DNA of 7,070 nt from Acidobacteriaceae bacterium. Lineage in GTDB: Bacteria > Acidobacteriota > Terriglobia > Terriglobales > Acidobacteriaceae. The translations under genes were made by a program, and so were the position numbers. The notes beneath the pieces are model-generated. The model made no database searches, was not told where the DNA came from, and saw only the letters and a list, made by a program, of their open reading frames with translations. Below are positions 5,959 to 7,070 of this stretch, piece by piece. Numbering within the stretch: position 1 is the first letter of the stretch; every line of letters starts with the position of its first letter. Where the stretch lies: the NCBI GenBank assembly GCA_003135495.1, contig PLBX01000044.1:1-7070 (forward strand). The letters are read 5' to 3'.

Positions 5959-6924
5959 CTACTTATCGATGAACTTACTTCCGCCGGTTGCGGAAGGTAT
6001 GTCGCTTCCATGAATTGCGTTATGACAATTGGTACAGCGGTCGACCAAGGGCAAGCTTGCGCCGTTGTGGTGCGCCGAATGACACTGCAGGCAGAGCGCA
6101 GGCTGGCTGATCGACAACATGTTCTGATTGGGCGAACCATGCGCGGAATGGCACTTAAGGCAACTCTCATTTACCGGAGCATGCTGGAAGGTAAATGGCC
6201 CCTGATATTCGGCATGGCAGTTCAAACAGAGTTGGTTAGTGTTGGATAACTTGAGGTTGTTACCGGCGTCGCCGCCGTGTGGATCATGGCAATCCATGCA
6301 ACTCATCTTGGCTTCGCGAATCGGGTGGTGGTAGGGCAGATCCGCTTCGGCATTCTGCTTCTGGTGACACCGCATGCAGTTGTCATTCATCTGCCGGAGC
6401 GACTCGATTGCTCTTGGAATTCCGGGAGTCTCGCCCTGGAACTCGCCGCGGGAGTCGCTGTGTGCTGCGGCGTGAATGGTGTGACAGTCAACGCACTTGA
6501 TGTCCTGCGCCTGGTGTGCGCCCGAGAACCAGTTACGGACGTGATCGGACTTGGCATGGCAACTCAAGCACACACCGTTCGCCTTCTCGGCGGAACGGTC
6601 GCGGAAGCTGATGATCTTGTCTTTCGACTCCGTGGTGTACCCGCCGGCCGCTATATGGAGACTGCCCGCGCCATGGCACTGCTCGCAGCTCACTTCCTGC
6701 ATGGCGTGCTGGCTAAAGTGAAAACCCTTGGCGAGGTCCGCATGACATTGAGCGCACTGCTCCTGCCCGGCCATCTGCGCACCGGGGATGTCGACGAAAT
6801 TGCTGAAGTCTTGTCGAATCTTGTCCGAGGCAGCAGTCTTAGGCTTGTTCCTGGCGGGAAGCGCAGAAGTAAGCAGTAAAGGAATGGAAAAGAAAAAAGC
6901 GAGGAGCAAAACACGTCGCCGCAT
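5959..6924 (-). CDS. Periplasmic decaheme c-type cytochrome, DmsE/MtrA/PioA family
   Basis: This 321-residue protein carries electrons between the periplasm and the outer membrane, probably from inside the barrel encoded just downstream. There are exactly ten CXXCH heme motifs, with first Cys at residues 57, 80, 119, 144, 183, 209, 233, 255, 278 and 297. Additional His residues outside the motifs could be distal ligands. A signal peptide is clear: MRRR followed by a hydrophobic run to about residue 22, with a likely cut near ALPA (21-24). No membrane segment follows. Ten hemes and about 320 residues match MtrA of Shewanella (about 333 residues) and the DmsE family. The ATG at 6924 has GGAG six bases upstream, and the stop is TAG. 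The barrel gene starts 40 bases after this stop, in the same order as mtrA-mtrB and pioA-pioB. The family call is secure. The direction of electron flow and the partner reductase cannot be read from this window. Confidence 0.93.
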   Translation of the reverse strand: MRRRVLLLAFFFSIPLLLTSALPARNKPKTAASDKIRQDFSNFVDIPGAQMAGQEQCAQCHADLAKGFHFSQHAMQEVSCEQCHGAGSLHIAAGGYTTESKDKIISFRDRSAEKANGVCLSCHAKSDHVRNWFSGAHQAQDIKCVDCHTIHAAAHSDSRGEFQGETPGIPRAIESLRQMNDNCMRCHQKQNAEADLPYHHPIREAKMSCMDCHDPHGGDAGNNLKLSNTNQLCLNCHAEYQGPFTFQHAPVNESCLKCHSAHGSPNQNMLSISQPALCLQCHSAHHNGASLPLVDRCTNCHNAIHGSDIPSATGGSKFIDK

Positions 6925-6930
6925 AGCGAT

Positions 6931-6934
6931 CTCC
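6931..6934 (-). promoter_or_regulatory. Ribosome binding site of the decaheme cytochrome
   Basis: GGAG six bases before ATG 6924, consistent with efficient translation of the first gene of the operon. Confidence 0.75.
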
Positions 6935-6974
6935 GAGAGAAGATTCAGGCTAGCTGCGGTGCAGCAAAGAAGTC

Positions 6975-7004
6975 TGTATCGCCAAACACCCGCATAGGTG
7001 ACAA
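6975..7004 (-). promoter_or_regulatory. Possible sigma70-type promoter of the cytochrome-barrel operon
   Basis: On the minus strand, TTGTCA (6999-7004, five of six to the -35 consensus) is followed after 18 bases by GATACA (6975-6980, a poor -10). This would start transcription near 6968 and give a leader of roughly 44 bases before ATG 6924. It is the best candidate I found in the gene-free 6925-7070 stretch, but the -10 is weak. Confidence 0.3.
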
Positions 7005-7008
7005 ATCG

Positions 7009-7022
7009 TACAACGGGTTGTA
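7009..7022. promoter_or_regulatory. Inverted repeat upstream of the cytochrome gene, possible operator
   Basis: TACAA-CGGG-TTGTA is a perfect five-base inverted repeat with a four-base centre. It lies just upstream of the candidate -35 element, about 47 bases before the inferred start of transcription, a position that would suit an activator. It is short enough to be chance. Confidence 0.3.
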
Positions 7023-7070
7023 ATCAAAAACGTCGCATCGTGAGCTGCAAGTTCAGTGGCTTTACGTATC

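Noticed and set aside
5919..6170. Open extension of the barrel frame upstream of ATG 5918
   Set aside because: It overlaps the cytochrome coding region, has a Cys/Arg/Ser-rich composition typical of an antiphase reading, and would place the signal peptide internally. The ATG at 5918 has a strong ribosome binding site.
6277..6879. 200-residue plus-strand open frame
   Set aside because: It lies opposite the decaheme cytochrome, whose ten CXXCH motifs are beyond doubt. The antisense reading has no recognisable domain or convincing start.
1..7070. CRISPR arrays, tRNA or rRNA genes, insertion sequences, integrases
   Set aside because: No regularly spaced short repeats, cloverleaf-like segments, terminal inverted repeats or transposase motifs were seen. 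The only sizeable repeats are the protein modules at 1272-1994.

Overview
The window is a stretch of bacterial chromosome in which every supported gene lies on the minus strand, so transcription runs from base 7070 towards base 1. Three things point to an acidobacterium of the Terriglobia (Koribacter/Sulfotelmatobacter type). They are a lipoprotein phosphoesterase carrying divergent InlB-type repeats, a small Cys-motif protein of a kind I associate with that phylum, and a decaheme cytochrome paired with an MtrB/PioB-like barrel. This assignment comes from protein flavour and is not proven.

Layout in order of transcription. Bases 6925-7070 hold no gene but have a plausible weak promoter and a small inverted repeat. 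Next is a secreted decaheme c-type cytochrome of the DmsE/MtrA/PioA family (5959-6924). Forty bases later, behind a strong ribosome binding site, comes a 714-residue MtrB/PioB-type outer membrane beta-barrel (3774-5918). The pair looks like one operon encoding a porin-cytochrome conduit that moves electrons across the outer membrane. A possible weak terminator follows the barrel stop.

Bases 3584-3773 are intergenic and contain an exact CRP-type palindrome (TGTGA-N6-TCACA). It sits where it could drive the next reading frame. That frame (2252-3583) joins two unlike parts without a stop: a small Cys-motif protein at the N-terminus, and a signal-peptide-bearing retropepsin-like aspartyl protease that probably has its own start at 3181. 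After a 152-base spacer comes a lipoprotein with three InlB-like repeats and a PlcC/AcpA-type phosphoesterase domain. It begins at 2099 and runs off the left edge still open.

How they work together: the cytochrome and barrel should assemble as an MtrA-in-MtrB type complex, with the cytochrome carrying electrons through the pore. No MtrC-like surface cytochrome lies between or after them here. The most interesting observation is that the barrel itself has exactly two cysteines, both in one CXXCH heme-binding motif within a long loop that is probably outside the cell. This would give the barrel its own heme. The protease and phosphoesterase are secreted proteins with no evident functional link to electron transfer.
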